In this document: positions 17,499 through 26,320 of the stretch, in pieces | Numbering within the stretch: position 1 is the first letter of the stretch | How the letters are laid out: each line of letters starts with the position of its first letter | From: Thermohalobaculum sediminis | Lineage (GTDB): Bacteria; Pseudomonadota; Alphaproteobacteria; Rhodobacterales; Rhodobacteraceae | Length of the DNA: 64,000 bases | Assembly (NCBI RefSeq): GCF_023487995.1 | Contig: NZ_JAMFKN010000002.1 | Span: 186,001-250,000, forward strand | Reading direction: 5' to 3' | Program-made: the position numbers and the translations under genes | Notes under the pieces: model-generated | What the model was told of the DNA's origin: nothing | What the model saw: only the letters and a program-made list of their open reading frames with translations | Database searches by the model: none

Positions 17499-18832
17499 GC
17501 CGCGATCCGCGCCCCGGCGCGCCCTCGCTCAAGCGGCGCCGCCCCACCGCGCACCCGGTACAGGAGCCGCCCGGCATGGCGGCGCGGCGCGGCGCGATGA
17601 TGCTGCTGGGCGATGTCCTCGAGCGTGGCGGGATGCTGGGCGAGGGGCGGCTCGACCGCCTGCCCCCCGCCGCGCGGGCCGAGGCGCGTAGCCTCGCCGA
17701 CCTAACGCTCCGCCGGCTCGGCCAGATCGACCACCTGCTCGCGGGGCTTCTCGAGCACATGCCGAAGCCCCCTGTCCGCCACGTCCTGCGGCTGATGGCA
17801 GCCGAATTGACGTTCGGCGGCGTGGCCCCGCATGCCGCCGTCGACACCGCCGTGCGCCTTGCCCGCGCGACCGAGGGCGCCGGACGGCTCGCCGGCCTCG
17901 TCAACGCCATCGGGCGCCGCATCGCGGAAGCCCCCCCGCCCGCCGACGATCCCGTCGCGCGGCGGCGCAACCTGCCGCGCTGGCTTTGGACGCGCCTCGC
18001 CGCCGACTGGGGCGAGGCCGAGACCGACGCCATCGCCGCGGCGCACCTCATGCCGGCGCCGCACGACCTCGTGTTCCGCGACCCCGACGAGGCGGAGGCG
18101 ATGACCCCGACGCTGGGCGGCACCGTGCTCGCGGCCGGGGTCCTGCGGCTGGCCGACCGGCCGCAGATCAGCGCCCTGCCGGGTCATCCCGAGGGGAAAT
18201 GGTGGGTGCAGGATTTCGCCGCCAGCCTGCCGGCCCGGCTGCTCGGCCCCGTGGCGGGCGCGCGCGTGCTGGACCTCTGCGCCGCGCCGGGCGGCAAGAC
18301 CATGCAGCTCGCCGCGGCCGGGGCCGAGGTCACGGCGCTCGACATATCGGCCGCGCGGATGACGCGGCTCGCCGACAACCTCGCGCGCACCGGGCTCGCG
18401 GCGCAGCTGGTGACCGCGGACGCGCTGGAGTGGGAGCCCGAGGCGCCCTTCGACGCGATCCTCATCGATGCGCCCTGCTCGGCCACCGGCACGATCCGGC
18501 GGCACCCGGACCTGCCCTGGCGCAAGGGCGCGGGCGACGTGACGGCGCTTGCCGGGCTTCAGGCGCGGCTCCTGGACCGCGCCTTCGGCTGGCTCGCGCC
18601 GGGCGGGCGGCTCGTGTTCGCCACCTGCTCGCTGCTGAAAGCCGAGGGCGAGGCGCAGGCGGCGGGCTTTCTCGCCCGCTCGCCTTCGGCCCGGCGCATG
18701 GCCTTCACGACGGACGACCTTCCGCCGGAGTTCCTCACACCCGAGGGCGACCTGCGCACCCGCCCGTCGATGCTGGCGGGGCTCGGCGGGCTCGACGGCT
18801 TTTTCGCCACCCGGATCGAGCGCCGCGGCTGA
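17495..18832 (+). CDS. rsmB: RsmB-like 16S rRNA (cytosine-C5) methyltransferase
   Basis: A 445-residue protein with an N-terminal NusB-like RNA-binding domain (about 25-160) and a SAM-dependent methyltransferase domain (about 220-440). The SAM motif is [11 protein letters not shown]; the two conserved cysteines of RNA m5C methylases are Cys328 ([15 protein letters not shown]) and catalytic Cys378 (FATCSLL). The GTG at 17495 overlaps the htpX stop by four bases. Assignment to RsmB (position 967) rather than a related m5C enzyme rests on the NusB-like domain. Confidence 0.92.
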   Translation: MSRDPRPGAPSLKRRRPTAHPVQEPPGMAARRGAMMLLGDVLERGGMLGEGRLDRLPPAARAEARSLADLTLRRLGQIDHLLAGLLEHMPKPPVRHVLRLMAAELTFGGVAPHAAVDTAVRLARATEGAGRLAGLVNAIGRRIAEAPPPADDPVARRRNLPRWLWTRLAADWGEAETDAIAAAHLMPAPHDLVFRDPDEAEAMTPTLGGTVLAAGVLRLADRPQISALPGHPEGKWWVQDFAASLPARLLGPVAGARVLDLCAAPGGKTMQLAAAGAEVTALDISAARMTRLADNLARTGLAAQLVTADALEWEPEAPFDAILIDAPCSATGTIRRHPDLPWRKGAGDVTALAGLQARLLDRAFGWLAPGGRLVFATCSLLKAEGEAQAAGFLARSPSARRMAFTTDDLPPEFLTPEGDLRTRPSMLAGLGGLDGFFATRIERRG

Positions 18833-18940
18833 GCGGCGCGCCAGTTGTGTCTGGGGCGCCGCGGCTAAGCGGCGCAACAAACCTGTCTATGGCGCCGCGG
18901 CTGTGCGGCGCGACAACTGTGTCTGTGGCGCTGCGCGCGA
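18820..18940. repeat. 36-bp tandem repeat with internal palindrome after rsmB
   Basis: Three copies, with a partial fourth, of a unit with exact 36-bp period start at 18820, 18856, 18892 and 18928. Each full copy begins with GCGCCGCGGCT, two or three variable bases, then CGGCGC, so it can fold into a GC-rich hairpin, followed by a more variable CAACTGTGTCTG-like stretch. The first copy overlaps the end of rsmB including its stop codon. The period is a whole number of codons and both strands can be read as 12-residue repeats, but I see no gene. It lies before purH and could act as an mRNA structure. Confidence 0.85.
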
Positions 18941-18994
18941 TCATGGCATAGAGGCTGCGGCATCCGCCAAGCAGCCCGGGCAACGGAGACCGCC

Positions 18995-20584
18995 ATGACC
19001 GACGCCATCACCCCGATCCGCCGCGCGCTCATCTCGGTCTCGGACAAGACCGGGCTCGAGGCGCTGGCCCGCCGCCTGTCGGACGCTGGCGTCGAGCTGA
19101 TCTCGACCGGCGGCACCGCCCGGCGGCTGCGCGACGCGGGCTTCGGGGTGCGTGACGTCGCCGACCTCACCGAGTTCCCCGAGATGATGGACGGGCGGGT
19201 CAAGACGCTCCATCCCATGGTGCATGGCGGGCTGCTCGCCCAGCGCGCCAACCCCGAGCATGTCGCGGCGATGGAGACGCACGGAATCGCGCCGATCGAC
19301 CTGCTGGTGGTCAACCTCTATCCCTTCGAGGCCACCGTCGGGCGCGGCGCCTCGTATGACGAGTGCATCGAGAACATCGACATCGGCGGTCCCGCGATGA
19401 TCCGCGCGGCCGCCAAGAACCACGCCGACGTCACCGTGGTGGTGGACACGCAGGACTACGATGCAGTCGCGGCCGAGATCGAGGCGACCGGCGGTACCTC
19501 GCTCGCCACTCGCAGGCGCCTCGCCGCCATCGCCTATGGCCGCACGGCGGCCTATGACGCGGCGGTCTCTACATGGATGGCGCAGGCCGTGGGCGACGAG
19601 ACCCCGCGCCGGCGCACCTTTGCGGGCTACCTCGCCCAGACGCTGCGCTACGGCGAGAACCCGCATCAGCGCGCCGCCTTCTATGTCGATCACAGCGCCC
19701 GACCCGGCGTCGCCACCGCCATGCAGGTGCAGGGCAAGGAGCTGAGCTACAACAACATCAACGACACCGACGCGGCATTCGAGCTGGTCGCCGAGTTCGA
19801 CCCGGCCGAGGCGGCGGCCTGCGCCATCATCAAGCATGCGAATCCCTGCGGCGTGGCGCGCGGCGCTCGCTTGCTCGACGCCTATTCGCGCGCCTACGAC
19901 TGCGACCGCGTCTCGGCCTTCGGGGGGATCGTTGCGCTCAACCGTCCGCTCGACGGGGAAACGGCGCAGGCGATCGCGCAGATCTTCACAGAGGTCGTGA
20001 TCGCCCCCGGCGCGGACGAGGCGGCGAAGGAGGTGTTCGCCGCCAAGCCCAACCTGCGGCTTTTGCTCACCGAAGCCCTGCCGAACCCCGATGCCGCGCG
20101 GCTCGCGGTGCGGCAGGTGTCGGGCGGGTTCCTCGTGCAGGACCAAGATGCCGGCCGTCTCGACCCCGCGGCGCTGAGGGTGGTGACAAAGCGCGCGCCG
20201 ACGACCGGGGAGTTGCAGGACCTCCTCTTCGCCTGGTCGGTGGCAAGGCACGTCAAGTCGAACGCCATCGTCTATGCGAAGGCAGGCGCCACCGTGGGCA
20301 TTGGCGCGGGGCAGATGAGCCGGATCGATTCGACCCGGATCGCCGCGCGCAAGTCCGCCGACATGGCCGAGGCGCTGGGCCTGCCCGAGCCCACGGTCCG
20401 CGGATCGGTGGTCGCGTCGGACGCCTTCTTCCCCTTCGCTGACGGCCTGATTTCCGCCGCCGAGGCAGGCGCGACCGCGATCATCCAGCCGGGCGGCTCG
20501 ATGCGCGATGCCGAGGTGATCGCGGCGGCGGACGAGCGGGGGCTCGCGATGGTGTTCACCGGCCGGCGCCACTTTCGCCACTGA
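18995..20584 (+). CDS. purH: Bifunctional AICAR formyltransferase/IMP cyclohydrolase
   Basis: A 529-residue enzyme for the last two steps of purine synthesis: AICAR to FAICAR to IMP. The N-terminal MGS-like cyclohydrolase domain (about 1-200; [25 protein letters not shown]) and the C-terminal transformylase domain (about 205-529; [19 protein letters not shown]) are complete. Start and length are typical; GGAG stands ten bases before the ATG. It follows the 36-bp repeat array after rsmB. Confidence 0.97.
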   Translation: MTDAITPIRRALISVSDKTGLEALARRLSDAGVELISTGGTARRLRDAGFGVRDVADLTEFPEMMDGRVKTLHPMVHGGLLAQRANPEHVAAMETHGIAPIDLLVVNLYPFEATVGRGASYDECIENIDIGGPAMIRAAAKNHADVTVVVDTQDYDAVAAEIEATGGTSLATRRRLAAIAYGRTAAYDAAVSTWMAQAVGDETPRRRTFAGYLAQTLRYGENPHQRAAFYVDHSARPGVATAMQVQGKELSYNNINDTDAAFELVAEFDPAEAAACAIIKHANPCGVARGARLLDAYSRAYDCDRVSAFGGIVALNRPLDGETAQAIAQIFTEVVIAPGADEAAKEVFAAKPNLRLLLTEALPNPDAARLAVRQVSGGFLVQDQDAGRLDPAALRVVTKRAPTTGELQDLLFAWSVARHVKSNAIVYAKAGATVGIGAGQMSRIDSTRIAARKSADMAEALGLPEPTVRGSVVASDAFFPFADGLISAAEAGATAIIQPGGSMRDAEVIAAADERGLAMVFTGRRHFRH

Positions 20585-20881
20585 TCGCGCAAGAAAAGGC
20601 CCCGCACGCCTGGCGCACGAGTGGCGCACATGTGCCGCATGATCCGGTCGGACCTCCGGGCCAGAGGCAATCACACACCCCGTTCGGCCCCGGTCCCGAT
20701 CCTCGCAATTTGTCTCCTTCGTGGCGCAAAGGCTCTGCGAGGTGTGCCGCTTTGGAGCAAACGTTATCGGCATAAACCTTAACGCAACCTTAATGAATCC
20801 GCACGCGCCGAGGCGCCACCCATCGAAATATTTATCGGCCTCGTCGCAATTCCGCGATTGAAACGCGCGCATGGAACCAGT
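20585..20881. other. Upstream region of speD (no gene seen)
   Basis: About 300 bases between purH and the speD leader carry no convincing protein gene. The stretch becomes clearly AT-richer from about 20755 (AAACGTTATCGG, then the paired TTAA site, then AAATATTTATCGG), as expected for promoter DNA. No clear terminator follows purH. Confidence 0.6.
20779..20793. promoter_or_regulatory. CtrA-type binding site (TTAA-N7-TTAA)
   Basis: TTAACGCAACCTTAA matches the full alphaproteobacterial CtrA recognition pattern TTAA-N7-TTAA exactly. It lies 186 bases before speD in the AT-rich promoter region. CtrA controls cell cycle, motility and gene transfer in this class of bacteria. Whether CtrA binds here is inferred from sequence only. 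Confidence 0.5.
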
Positions 20882-20965
20882 ATGTCCCCCCGCCACAGGG
20901 TCACCGATCCCAACCCCGTCCGCGGGGGGGCGCTAAGGGGCCTCTGGGACTTCATCTGCTGGTAG
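20882..20965 (+). CDS. Possible speD leader peptide (27 codons)
   Basis: A 27-codon frame runs from ATG at 20882 to TAG at 20963-20965, starting MSPRHRVTDP and ending GLWDFICW. Its stop codon runs directly into the GGGGAGG ribosome site of speD, 13 bases before the speD ATG, so its translation would directly affect speD initiation. A CCCCG-TCCG-CGGGG hairpin lies within it. Against it, its own ribosome site is weak. Polyamine genes in several organisms use upstream peptides, which makes this worth recording, but it is unproven. Confidence 0.3.
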   Translation: MSPRHRVTDPNPVRGGALRGLWDFICW

Positions 20966-20978
20966 GGGAGGCGATGCC

Positions 20979-21491
20979 ATGAGCCAGGCACACCTCTTCC
21001 AACTGGGGATGGACCTGGAGACAGGCACCACCCATGCGGAAGACACCACGGGGAACCGCGGTCACCTGACCGTCGTTGCCGATCGGGATATCTTCGACGA
21101 TTCCCGCGACGACCATTTCATCCGTCGTGACGGCAAGGTCTTTGCCGGCACGCACCTCATCATCGAGGTGGTGGATGGCGAGGGGCTGGACGACCAGCAC
21201 CGCATCGAGCAGGCGTTCCGCGACTGCGTCGAGGTCTGCGGCGCGACGCTGCTGCACATCCACACGCACAAGTTCTCGCCCCAGGGCGTGAGCGGCGTGG
21301 CGGTGCTGGCCGAGAGCCACATCTCGGTCCACACCTGGCCCGAGATCGGCTACGGCGCCTTCGACGTCTTCATGTGCGGCGACGCGCAGCCCTGGCGCGC
21401 GGTCGAGGTGCTGCGCGCGGCCTTCAACGCGGGCGACATCCGCGTGAAGGAACTGCTGCGGGGCGAGGAAGTGGTGGCTGCCCGCCTCTGA
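20979..21491 (+). CDS. speD: S-adenosylmethionine decarboxylase proenzyme
   Basis: A 170-residue pyruvoyl-dependent enzyme that makes decarboxylated SAM, the aminopropyl donor for spermidine. The self-cleavage site is seen as LAESHISVHTWPE, with Ser113 becoming the pyruvoyl group. It begins at an ATG preceded by TAGGGGAGGCG; an overlapping ATG at 20974 runs straight into a stop. SpeE and an ornithine decarboxylase are encoded within 5 kb, so the window holds a complete ornithine-to-spermidine route. A strong terminator follows. Confidence 0.95.
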   Translation: MSQAHLFQLGMDLETGTTHAEDTTGNRGHLTVVADRDIFDDSRDDHFIRRDGKVFAGTHLIIEVVDGEGLDDQHRIEQAFRDCVEVCGATLLHIHTHKFSPQGVSGVAVLAESHISVHTWPEIGYGAFDVFMCGDAQPWRAVEVLRAAFNAGDIRVKELLRGEEVVAARL

Positions 21492-21518
21492 CATGCATGC
21501 CGCAGCCGCGATCCCATG

Positions 21519-21550
21519 AAGCCCCGCCCGGAAGCTCCGGGCGGGGCTTT
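21519..21550. terminator. Bidirectional intrinsic terminator between speD and terC
   Basis: A perfect 14-bp stem (AAGCCCCGCCCGGA paired with TCCGGGCGGGGCTT) with a 3-base loop, bordered by a short T tract on the plus strand. It lies between two convergent genes, speD on the plus strand and terC on the minus strand, so it can serve both. Confidence 0.85.
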
Positions 21551-21560
21551 CGCATCCGGC

Positions 21561-22319
21561 TCAGTGCCCGGCGCCGCCCGCGGCTCGGCGCTTCTCGCGC
21601 GCCCGCCGCGCGAGCAGGTTCAGCGCCTCGACCGCGGCCGAGAATGCCATGGCGGCATAGACATAGCCCTTGGGGACATGAAAGCCGAGCCCCTCGGCGA
21701 TCAGAGTCATGCCGATCATCATGAGGAAGCTCAGCGCCAGCATGACCACCGTGGGGTGCTCCTCGATGAAGGCGGCGAGCGGGTCGGCCGCGAGCAGCAT
21801 CACCCCCACCGCCACGCAGACCGCGACCACCATCACCGGCACGTGCGGCGTCATGCCGACCGCGGTAATGATGCTGTCGACCGAGAACACCAGATCGAGC
21901 ACAAGGATCTGCGCGATCGTCGCGACGAAGGTCGCCTGCACCGCCTTGCCGGTGAACATGTCGCCCTCGGGGTCGGGATCGACCTTGTGGTTGATCTCCT
22001 TCGTCGCCTTCCAGACGAGGAACAGGCCGCCCGCCAGCAGGATGATGTCCTTCCAAGAGAACGCCTCGCCGAAGACGGTCACCACGGGATAGGTGAGCCG
22101 GACGATCCAGGCGACCGCGCCGAGCAGGCCGAGCCGCAGGACCAGGGCGAGGCCAATGCCGATGCGCCGCGCGCGCGTCCGCTGCCCGACGGGAAGCTTG
22201 TTCGTCAGGATCGAGATGAAGATCAGGTTGTCGATGCCCAGCACCACTTCCATCACGATCAGCGTCGCCAGCGCGATCCAGACTTCGGGCAACGTCAGAA
22301 GGGTCATGATCTCGGCCAT
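21561..22319 (-). CDS. TerC-family integral membrane protein
   Basis: A 252-residue polytopic membrane protein of the TerC family (tellurite resistance/metal homeostasis, linked to manganese export in characterised members). Seven or so helices, with the conserved acidic segment [15 protein letters not shown] near the N-terminus and [16 protein letters not shown] in the middle, are diagnostic. The ATG at 22319 has GGGAG eight bases upstream. It is divergent from speE and convergent with speD. Confidence 0.92.
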   Translation of the reverse strand: MAEIMTLLTLPEVWIALATLIVMEVVLGIDNLIFISILTNKLPVGQRTRARRIGIGLALVLRLGLLGAVAWIVRLTYPVVTVFGEAFSWKDIILLAGGLFLVWKATKEINHKVDPDPEGDMFTGKAVQATFVATIAQILVLDLVFSVDSIITAVGMTPHVPVMVVAVCVAVGVMLLAADPLAAFIEEHPTVVMLALSFLMMIGMTLIAEGLGFHVPKGYVYAAMAFSAAVEALNLLARRAREKRRAAGGAGH

Positions 22320-22479
22320 CGAGGGCTCCCTGTTCGGACGGATGATGCGGCGGCGATCCTGCGTCGGCGGAAACCCGAAGGCAACCTCGCGGCGGCCGGA
22401 CGGGTTGCCTTGGGGCTGGACAGGCGGCGGCGCGTGACCCATTCAGGCCCCTGACCTGGGCCAGCGAGCGGAGGCTGCG

Positions 22480-23340
22480 ATGAGCGACGACATCATGCCG
22501 GGCTGGAGCGTCGAGACGCTCCATGACGACTACCGGCAGGCGCTGCGGGTAGACCGCGTTCTCTATGACAGCGCGACCGCGCATCAGCGGCTCAGGGTGA
22601 TCGAGAACCCCCGCTTCGGCCGGGTGCTGACGCTCGACGGCGTGGTGCAGGTGACCGAGGGGGACGAGTTCATCTACCACGAGATGATGGCCCATGTACC
22701 GATCCTCGCGCATGGCGCGGCGCGGCGGGTGCTGATCATCGGCGGCGGCGATGGCGGCATGGCTCGCGAGGTGTTGCGCCACGCCTCGGTCGAGCATGTC
22801 ACCATGGTCGAGATCGACGCGGGCGTGGTCGAGTTCTCGAAGCGCCACCTGCCAGCGATCTCGAACGGGGCATTCGACGACCCGAGGCTCGACCTCGTGA
22901 TCGCCGACGGGGCCGATTTCGTGCGCCATACCGACCGCCGCTTCGACGTGGTGATCTCGGATTCGACCGACCCGATCGGCCCGGGCGAGGTGCTGTTCAC
23001 CGACAGCTTCTACGGCCATGTCCGGGGCCTGCTGACGGAACATGGCATCTTCGCGACCCAGAACGGCGTGCCCTTCATGCAGCCCGAGGAACTGAGGGGC
23101 ACGATGCGGGCTTTCCGGGCCCTGTTCCGCGACGCGACCTGCTACCTCGCCAGCGTGCCGACCTACGCGGGCGGGCCGATGGCCTTCGGCTGGGGCGCGA
23201 TGGGCGACGGGCGGCACGTGGCGCTGGAGGAGCTGGAGCGCCGCTACGCCGCCGCCGCGATCGAAACGCGCTACTACACCCCCGAGGTCCACAAGGCGGC
23301 CTTCGCGCTGCCAGGCTATGTGGCGAAGCTGGTGGCCTAG
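22480..23340 (+). CDS. speE: Spermidine synthase (polyamine aminopropyltransferase)
   Basis: A 286-residue enzyme that transfers the aminopropyl group of decarboxylated SAM to putrescine. The SAM-binding loop IIGGGDGGMAREVLRH and the substrate/catalytic segment VVISDSTDPIGPGEVLFT, with the catalytic aspartate, are intact, as is the N-terminal beta domain (about 1-60). GGAGG stands before the ATG at 22480. Together with speD it forms the second half of spermidine synthesis. About 17 residues from the start lie the usual Glu/Tyr contacts (ETLHDDYRQ). Confidence 0.95.
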   Translation: MSDDIMPGWSVETLHDDYRQALRVDRVLYDSATAHQRLRVIENPRFGRVLTLDGVVQVTEGDEFIYHEMMAHVPILAHGAARRVLIIGGGDGGMAREVLRHASVEHVTMVEIDAGVVEFSKRHLPAISNGAFDDPRLDLVIADGADFVRHTDRRFDVVISDSTDPIGPGEVLFTDSFYGHVRGLLTEHGIFATQNGVPFMQPEELRGTMRAFRALFRDATCYLASVPTYAGGPMAFGWGAMGDGRHVALEELERRYAAAAIETRYYTPEVHKAAFALPGYVAKLVA

Positions 23341-23410
23341 GCATTCAACCCGGCAGACCGCGCGCGGCGCGGGGCCCGACCGACATGGCTTGCAGATTCG
23401 AAAATTCGCG

Positions 23411-23424
23411 TCATGATTGCATGA
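23411..23424. promoter_or_regulatory. Short inverted repeat upstream of a small membrane protein gene
   Basis: TCATG-ATTG-CATGA is a perfect 5-bp inverted repeat 31 bases before the start of the next small gene, in an AT-rich stretch between speE and that gene. It could be an operator, or simply chance. Confidence 0.2.
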
Positions 23425-23454
23425 ACAGTTGTGCGTGCAGTCAGAGAGTGAGTC

Positions 23455-23742
23455 ATGATCGAGTTCAAGAAGGCCCCGATAACCGAGGAGCCCGGTCCTG
23501 CGACCGCGCTGGCCGGCCTGCCGGACTGGCCGGATTACCTGCCGGCCCAGCAGGACATGCTCGTCTACTGGCTGACGGCGATGGTTGCGGTGGCGATCGT
23601 GTTCACGGCGCTGCGGGCGATCCGCGCCCTTGGCCGCGAGCGGGACGAGGCGGGCGAAGAGCGCGGCGACGCCATGCCCCAAGCTGCCCCGGCTGCCCGG
23701 CTGCGGACCGTCGGCGGCGGCGCGAGCGGCCGGGCCGCGTGA
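23455..23742 (+). CDS. Small single-pass membrane protein of unknown function
   Basis: A 95-residue protein with one hydrophobic helix (about residues 37-56, VYWLTAMVAVAIVFTALRAI) flanked by an acidic, proline-rich N-terminus and a charged, alanine-rich C-terminal tail. AGAGAGTGAG precedes the ATG. It ends four bases before the convergent Ada-like gene. I recognise no family; codon usage matches its neighbours, so it looks like a real gene. Confidence 0.6.
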   Translation: MIEFKKAPITEEPGPATALAGLPDWPDYLPAQQDMLVYWLTAMVAVAIVFTALRAIRALGRERDEAGEERGDAMPQAAPAARLRTVGGGASGRAA

Positions 23743-23745
23743 GCC

Positions 23746-24600
23746 TCAGGCCGCCTCACCTTCCCGCGCGTCGGCCCGTGCCGCCTCCCAGGCCAGCATC
23801 GCGCGCTTGACCGGCAGGCCCCAGTGATAGCCGCCCAACGCGCCGTCGCGCCTGAGCGCGCGATGGCAGGGGATGAGCCACGAGATCGGATTGCGCCCGA
23901 CCGCCGTGCCCACCGCGCGCACCGCCGAAGGGTGGCCGATTGCCTTCGCGATCTCGGAATAGGTGGTGACGTGGCCCGAGGGGATGGACAGCAGCGCCTC
24001 CCACACCTTGATCTGGAAGGGTGCGCCGAACAGCGCGAGCGGCACCTCGCCCTCGCCGCCCGTGAGCGCCCGCACGAAGGGCCCGAGGCCGCCCCTGTCC
24101 TCGCGGAACGTGGCGTCCGGCCAGCGGGCGCGCATGTCGGCCATCACCGCGTCGCGACCCTGCTCGGCGGCGAAGGCCAGCCCGCAGATGCCGCGTTCGG
24201 TCGCCATCATCAGCGCCTCGCCGAAGGGGCTGGGAAACCATGTCCAGCGGATCACCTGGCCTGCGCCCTTCTGCGCGTAGTCGCCCGGCGTCATCGCCTC
24301 CCAGCGCAGGAACAGGTCGTGCAGCCGCGAGGGGCCCGAGAGCCCGGTCTCGAGCGCCGCGTCGAGCACGCTGAACCGCTCGGCCAGCAGCCGGCGGGCA
24401 TGGTCGAGGGTGAGGTATTGCAGGTATCGCTTGGGGCTCACTCCCACCCATTTCGAGAATTCGCGCTGGAAATGCTGGGGCGAGAGGCCGACGGCGGCGG
24501 CCACCTCGTCGAGCCTGGGCTGGTCGAGGCGGCGGTCCTCGATGTAGGCGATGGCCTCTGCCATCAGCCGGTAGGGGTCGCGGGGGGCGCTGGCGGTCAT
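23746..24600 (-). CDS. AraC-domain methylated-DNA-[protein]-cysteine S-methyltransferase (Ada-like)
   Basis: A 284-residue DNA repair protein that joins an AraC-type helix-turn-helix (about 5-105; LDEVAAAVGLSPQHFQREF) to an O6-alkylguanine transferase domain (about 115-275). The acceptor is Cys245 in the LIPCHRAL motif. The N-terminal Ada zinc domain, which repairs phosphotriesters and triggers the Ada response, is missing, so this shortened form probably repairs O6-alkylguanine and may act as a regulator without that switch. The ATG at 24600 fits the family start. Confidence 0.92.
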   Translation of the reverse strand: MTASAPRDPYRLMAEAIAYIEDRRLDQPRLDEVAAAVGLSPQHFQREFSKWVGVSPKRYLQYLTLDHARRLLAERFSVLDAALETGLSGPSRLHDLFLRWEAMTPGDYAQKGAGQVIRWTWFPSPFGEALMMATERGICGLAFAAEQGRDAVMADMRARWPDATFREDRGGLGPFVRALTGGEGEVPLALFGAPFQIKVWEALLSIPSGHVTTYSEIAKAIGHPSAVRAVGTAVGRNPISWLIPCHRALRRDGALGGYHWGLPVKRAMLAWEAARADAREGEAA

Positions 24601-24736
24601 CTCGGTCGGTCCGTGATCGTCTGGTTGCGTCCCGCGATCATGGCCCCTGCCGCCCGCCCGCGCCACCCGGATCGTGCGGGCCTGCAACACCCCGCGCGGG
24701 ATATGAAATTTGCATGGACGCTCAAGGAATTACCCC

Positions 24737-24765
24737 TTGCGATTTGATCGCATCGGCCGCATATG
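24737..24765 (+). promoter_or_regulatory. Candidate promoter for the ornithine decarboxylase leader
   Basis: TTGCGA (24737-24742) and CATATG (24760-24765) are separated by exactly 17 bases, the same -35 and spacing as the candidate rimP promoter in this window. The start would be near 24772, giving a leader of about 115 bases. GCGA-TTTGA-TCGC, an inverted repeat, overlaps the spacer. Confidence 0.35.
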
Positions 24766-24769
24766 TCGC

Positions 24770-24887
24770 GGCGACGCCAACGCACGCGCCTCTGGCCATG
24801 CCCCCCACAGCATGAGTTAACGCAGCGACGGTCGCGTCTCTGTCTGGACCGTCCGGGCGAAAATCCGGGTCTGCATGGGGAACGATC
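24770..24887 (+). ncRNA. Probable speF-type leader RNA
   Basis: The 285-bp spacer before the ornithine decarboxylase gene ends in a structured segment, CTGTCTGGACCGTCC followed by GGGCGAAAATCCGGGTC, that folds into a hairpin just before the ribosome site. Alphaproteobacterial ornithine decarboxylase genes are known to carry a conserved cis-acting leader called the speF motif in this position. I recognise the arrangement and the end of the element but could not run the covariance model, so limits are approximate. Confidence 0.5.
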
Positions 24888-26093
24888 ATGCTTGCATACT
24901 CGATGGGGGGCGCCCGTGGGGCGTTCCTCCGACGACTCTCCGACTCCGACGCACCCGCGCCCTATGGCGAGAAGGTCGCGGCCTTCCTCGACGGGACCGA
25001 GTTCGACCGCCCGACGCTGGTGATCGACCTCGACCGGGTCGAGGCGCAGTTCCGCGCGCTCTCGACGGGGCTGGGCGATGCCCATATCCACTACGCGGTC
25101 AAGGCGAACCCGCACCCGGCGGTGCTGGCGCGGCTCGCCTCGCTCGGCTGCCGCTTCGACGCGGCCAGCCGGGCCGAGATCGCGCTGTGCCTCGAGGCCG
25201 GTGCGCCCGCCCATCACGTGAGCTTCGGCAACACCGTGAAGCGGCCCTCCGACATCGCCTTCGCCCATGCCGTCGGGGTCGATCTCTTCGCCGCCGACTC
25301 GGACGAGGAACTGGCCAAGATCGCGGCCCATGCCCCCGGCGCGCGGGTGTTCATCCGCCTGCTGGTCGAGCATTCCGAGGCCGACTGGCCCCTCTCGCGC
25401 AAGTTCGGCTGCGCGCCGGATGAGGCCGTGCGGCTGATGGAAGTCGCCTCGGCTCTGGGCCTGCGCCCGTCGGGCCTGTCCTTCCATGTCGGCAGCCAGA
25501 CCCGGGCGGCGGCAATGTGGGGCCCCACGCTCGACATGGTGGCCGAGGTCTGGGCCGAGGCCGCCGAGGCGGGATTCGCGCTCGACGTGCTCAACATCGG
25601 CGGCGGCTTCCCGGCCTTCTACGGCGACCCGGTCGAGGGCCCCGAGGCCTATGCCCGCGGCGTGACCGAGGAAATTCGCGCCCGCTTCCCGCAGATGCCC
25701 GGCTATGTCATGGCAGAGCCCGGCCGGGGCATGGTGGCCGAGGCCGGCGTGATCGCGGCCGAGGTGCTGCTGGTCTCGAAGAAGCGTCCCTCGGACATCG
25801 TGCGCTGGGTGTATCTCGACATCGGCAAGTTCTCGGGCCTCGCCGAGACGATGGACGAGGCGATCCGCTACCAGTTCGAGACCACGGCGGATGGCGGCGA
25901 GACCGGACCCTGCATATTGGCCGGGCCAAGCTGCGATTCGGCCGACGTGCTCTACGAGAAGCGCCCGGTGCAGTTGCCGATGGCGCTGGCGGCGGGCGAC
26001 CGCATCCGCATCCTGTGCTGCGGCGCCTATACGTCGAGCTATTCGTCGGTCGGCTTCAACGGCTTCCCGCCGCTCGAGGTGGTCTGCCTCTGA
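24888..26093 (+). CDS. Ornithine decarboxylase, alanine-racemase-fold type III PLP enzyme
   Basis: A 401-residue PLP decarboxylase of the eukaryotic-like ornithine/lysine/diaminopimelate family. The PLP lysine lies in IHYAVKANPHPAVL (about residue 68), the glycine-rich phosphate loop in VLNIGGGFPAFYGDP, a PEPGRGMVA-like segment reads MAEPGRGMVAEAG, and the substrate cysteine/aspartate motif is GPSCDSADVLYE. It converts ornithine to putrescine, feeding speE encoded 1.5 kb upstream. GGGGA lies seven bases before the ATG, directly after a probable speF leader. Lysine or arginine decarboxylation cannot be excluded from sequence alone. Confidence 0.92.
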   Translation: MLAYSMGGARGAFLRRLSDSDAPAPYGEKVAAFLDGTEFDRPTLVIDLDRVEAQFRALSTGLGDAHIHYAVKANPHPAVLARLASLGCRFDAASRAEIALCLEAGAPAHHVSFGNTVKRPSDIAFAHAVGVDLFAADSDEELAKIAAHAPGARVFIRLLVEHSEADWPLSRKFGCAPDEAVRLMEVASALGLRPSGLSFHVGSQTRAAAMWGPTLDMVAEVWAEAAEAGFALDVLNIGGGFPAFYGDPVEGPEAYARGVTEEIRARFPQMPGYVMAEPGRGMVAEAGVIAAEVLLVSKKRPSDIVRWVYLDIGKFSGLAETMDEAIRYQFETTADGGETGPCILAGPSCDSADVLYEKRPVQLPMALAAGDRIRILCCGAYTSSYSSVGFNGFPPLEVVCL

Positions 26094-26162
26094 TCCCCGC
26101 ACGCGGCGGCAGGGTGCCGCCGCCAAATCCGGCGCACGAGGTACCGCCCTCGAAGCCGCCGT

Positions 26163-26185
26163 GGCCCCGGCCCCGAGCCGGGGCC
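26163..26185. terminator. GC-rich hairpin between convergent genes
   Basis: GGCCCCGGC and GCCGGGGCC form a 9-bp stem with a 5-base loop between the ornithine decarboxylase gene and the convergent Rieske oxygenase gene. There is no T tract, so termination is plausible only from position. The related sequence CCCGGCCCCGAGCCG recurs about 70 bases on. Confidence 0.35.
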
Positions 26186-26320
26186 GCGCTCGTCGTGGCG
26201 CGGCGGCGGGACGCCAACGTCGAAACTGGCGCCGTCCCGGCCCCGAGCCGCAACCGCGCGGCGCCGGATGGGCCGGTCCCGCGCATCCGATGCTGTCCGC
26301 CGTGACCCCGCCCCCGCGGA

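Noticed and set aside
18820-18940. 36-bp repeats as a CRISPR array
   Set aside because: Units are directly adjacent with no unique spacers and there are no cas genes.
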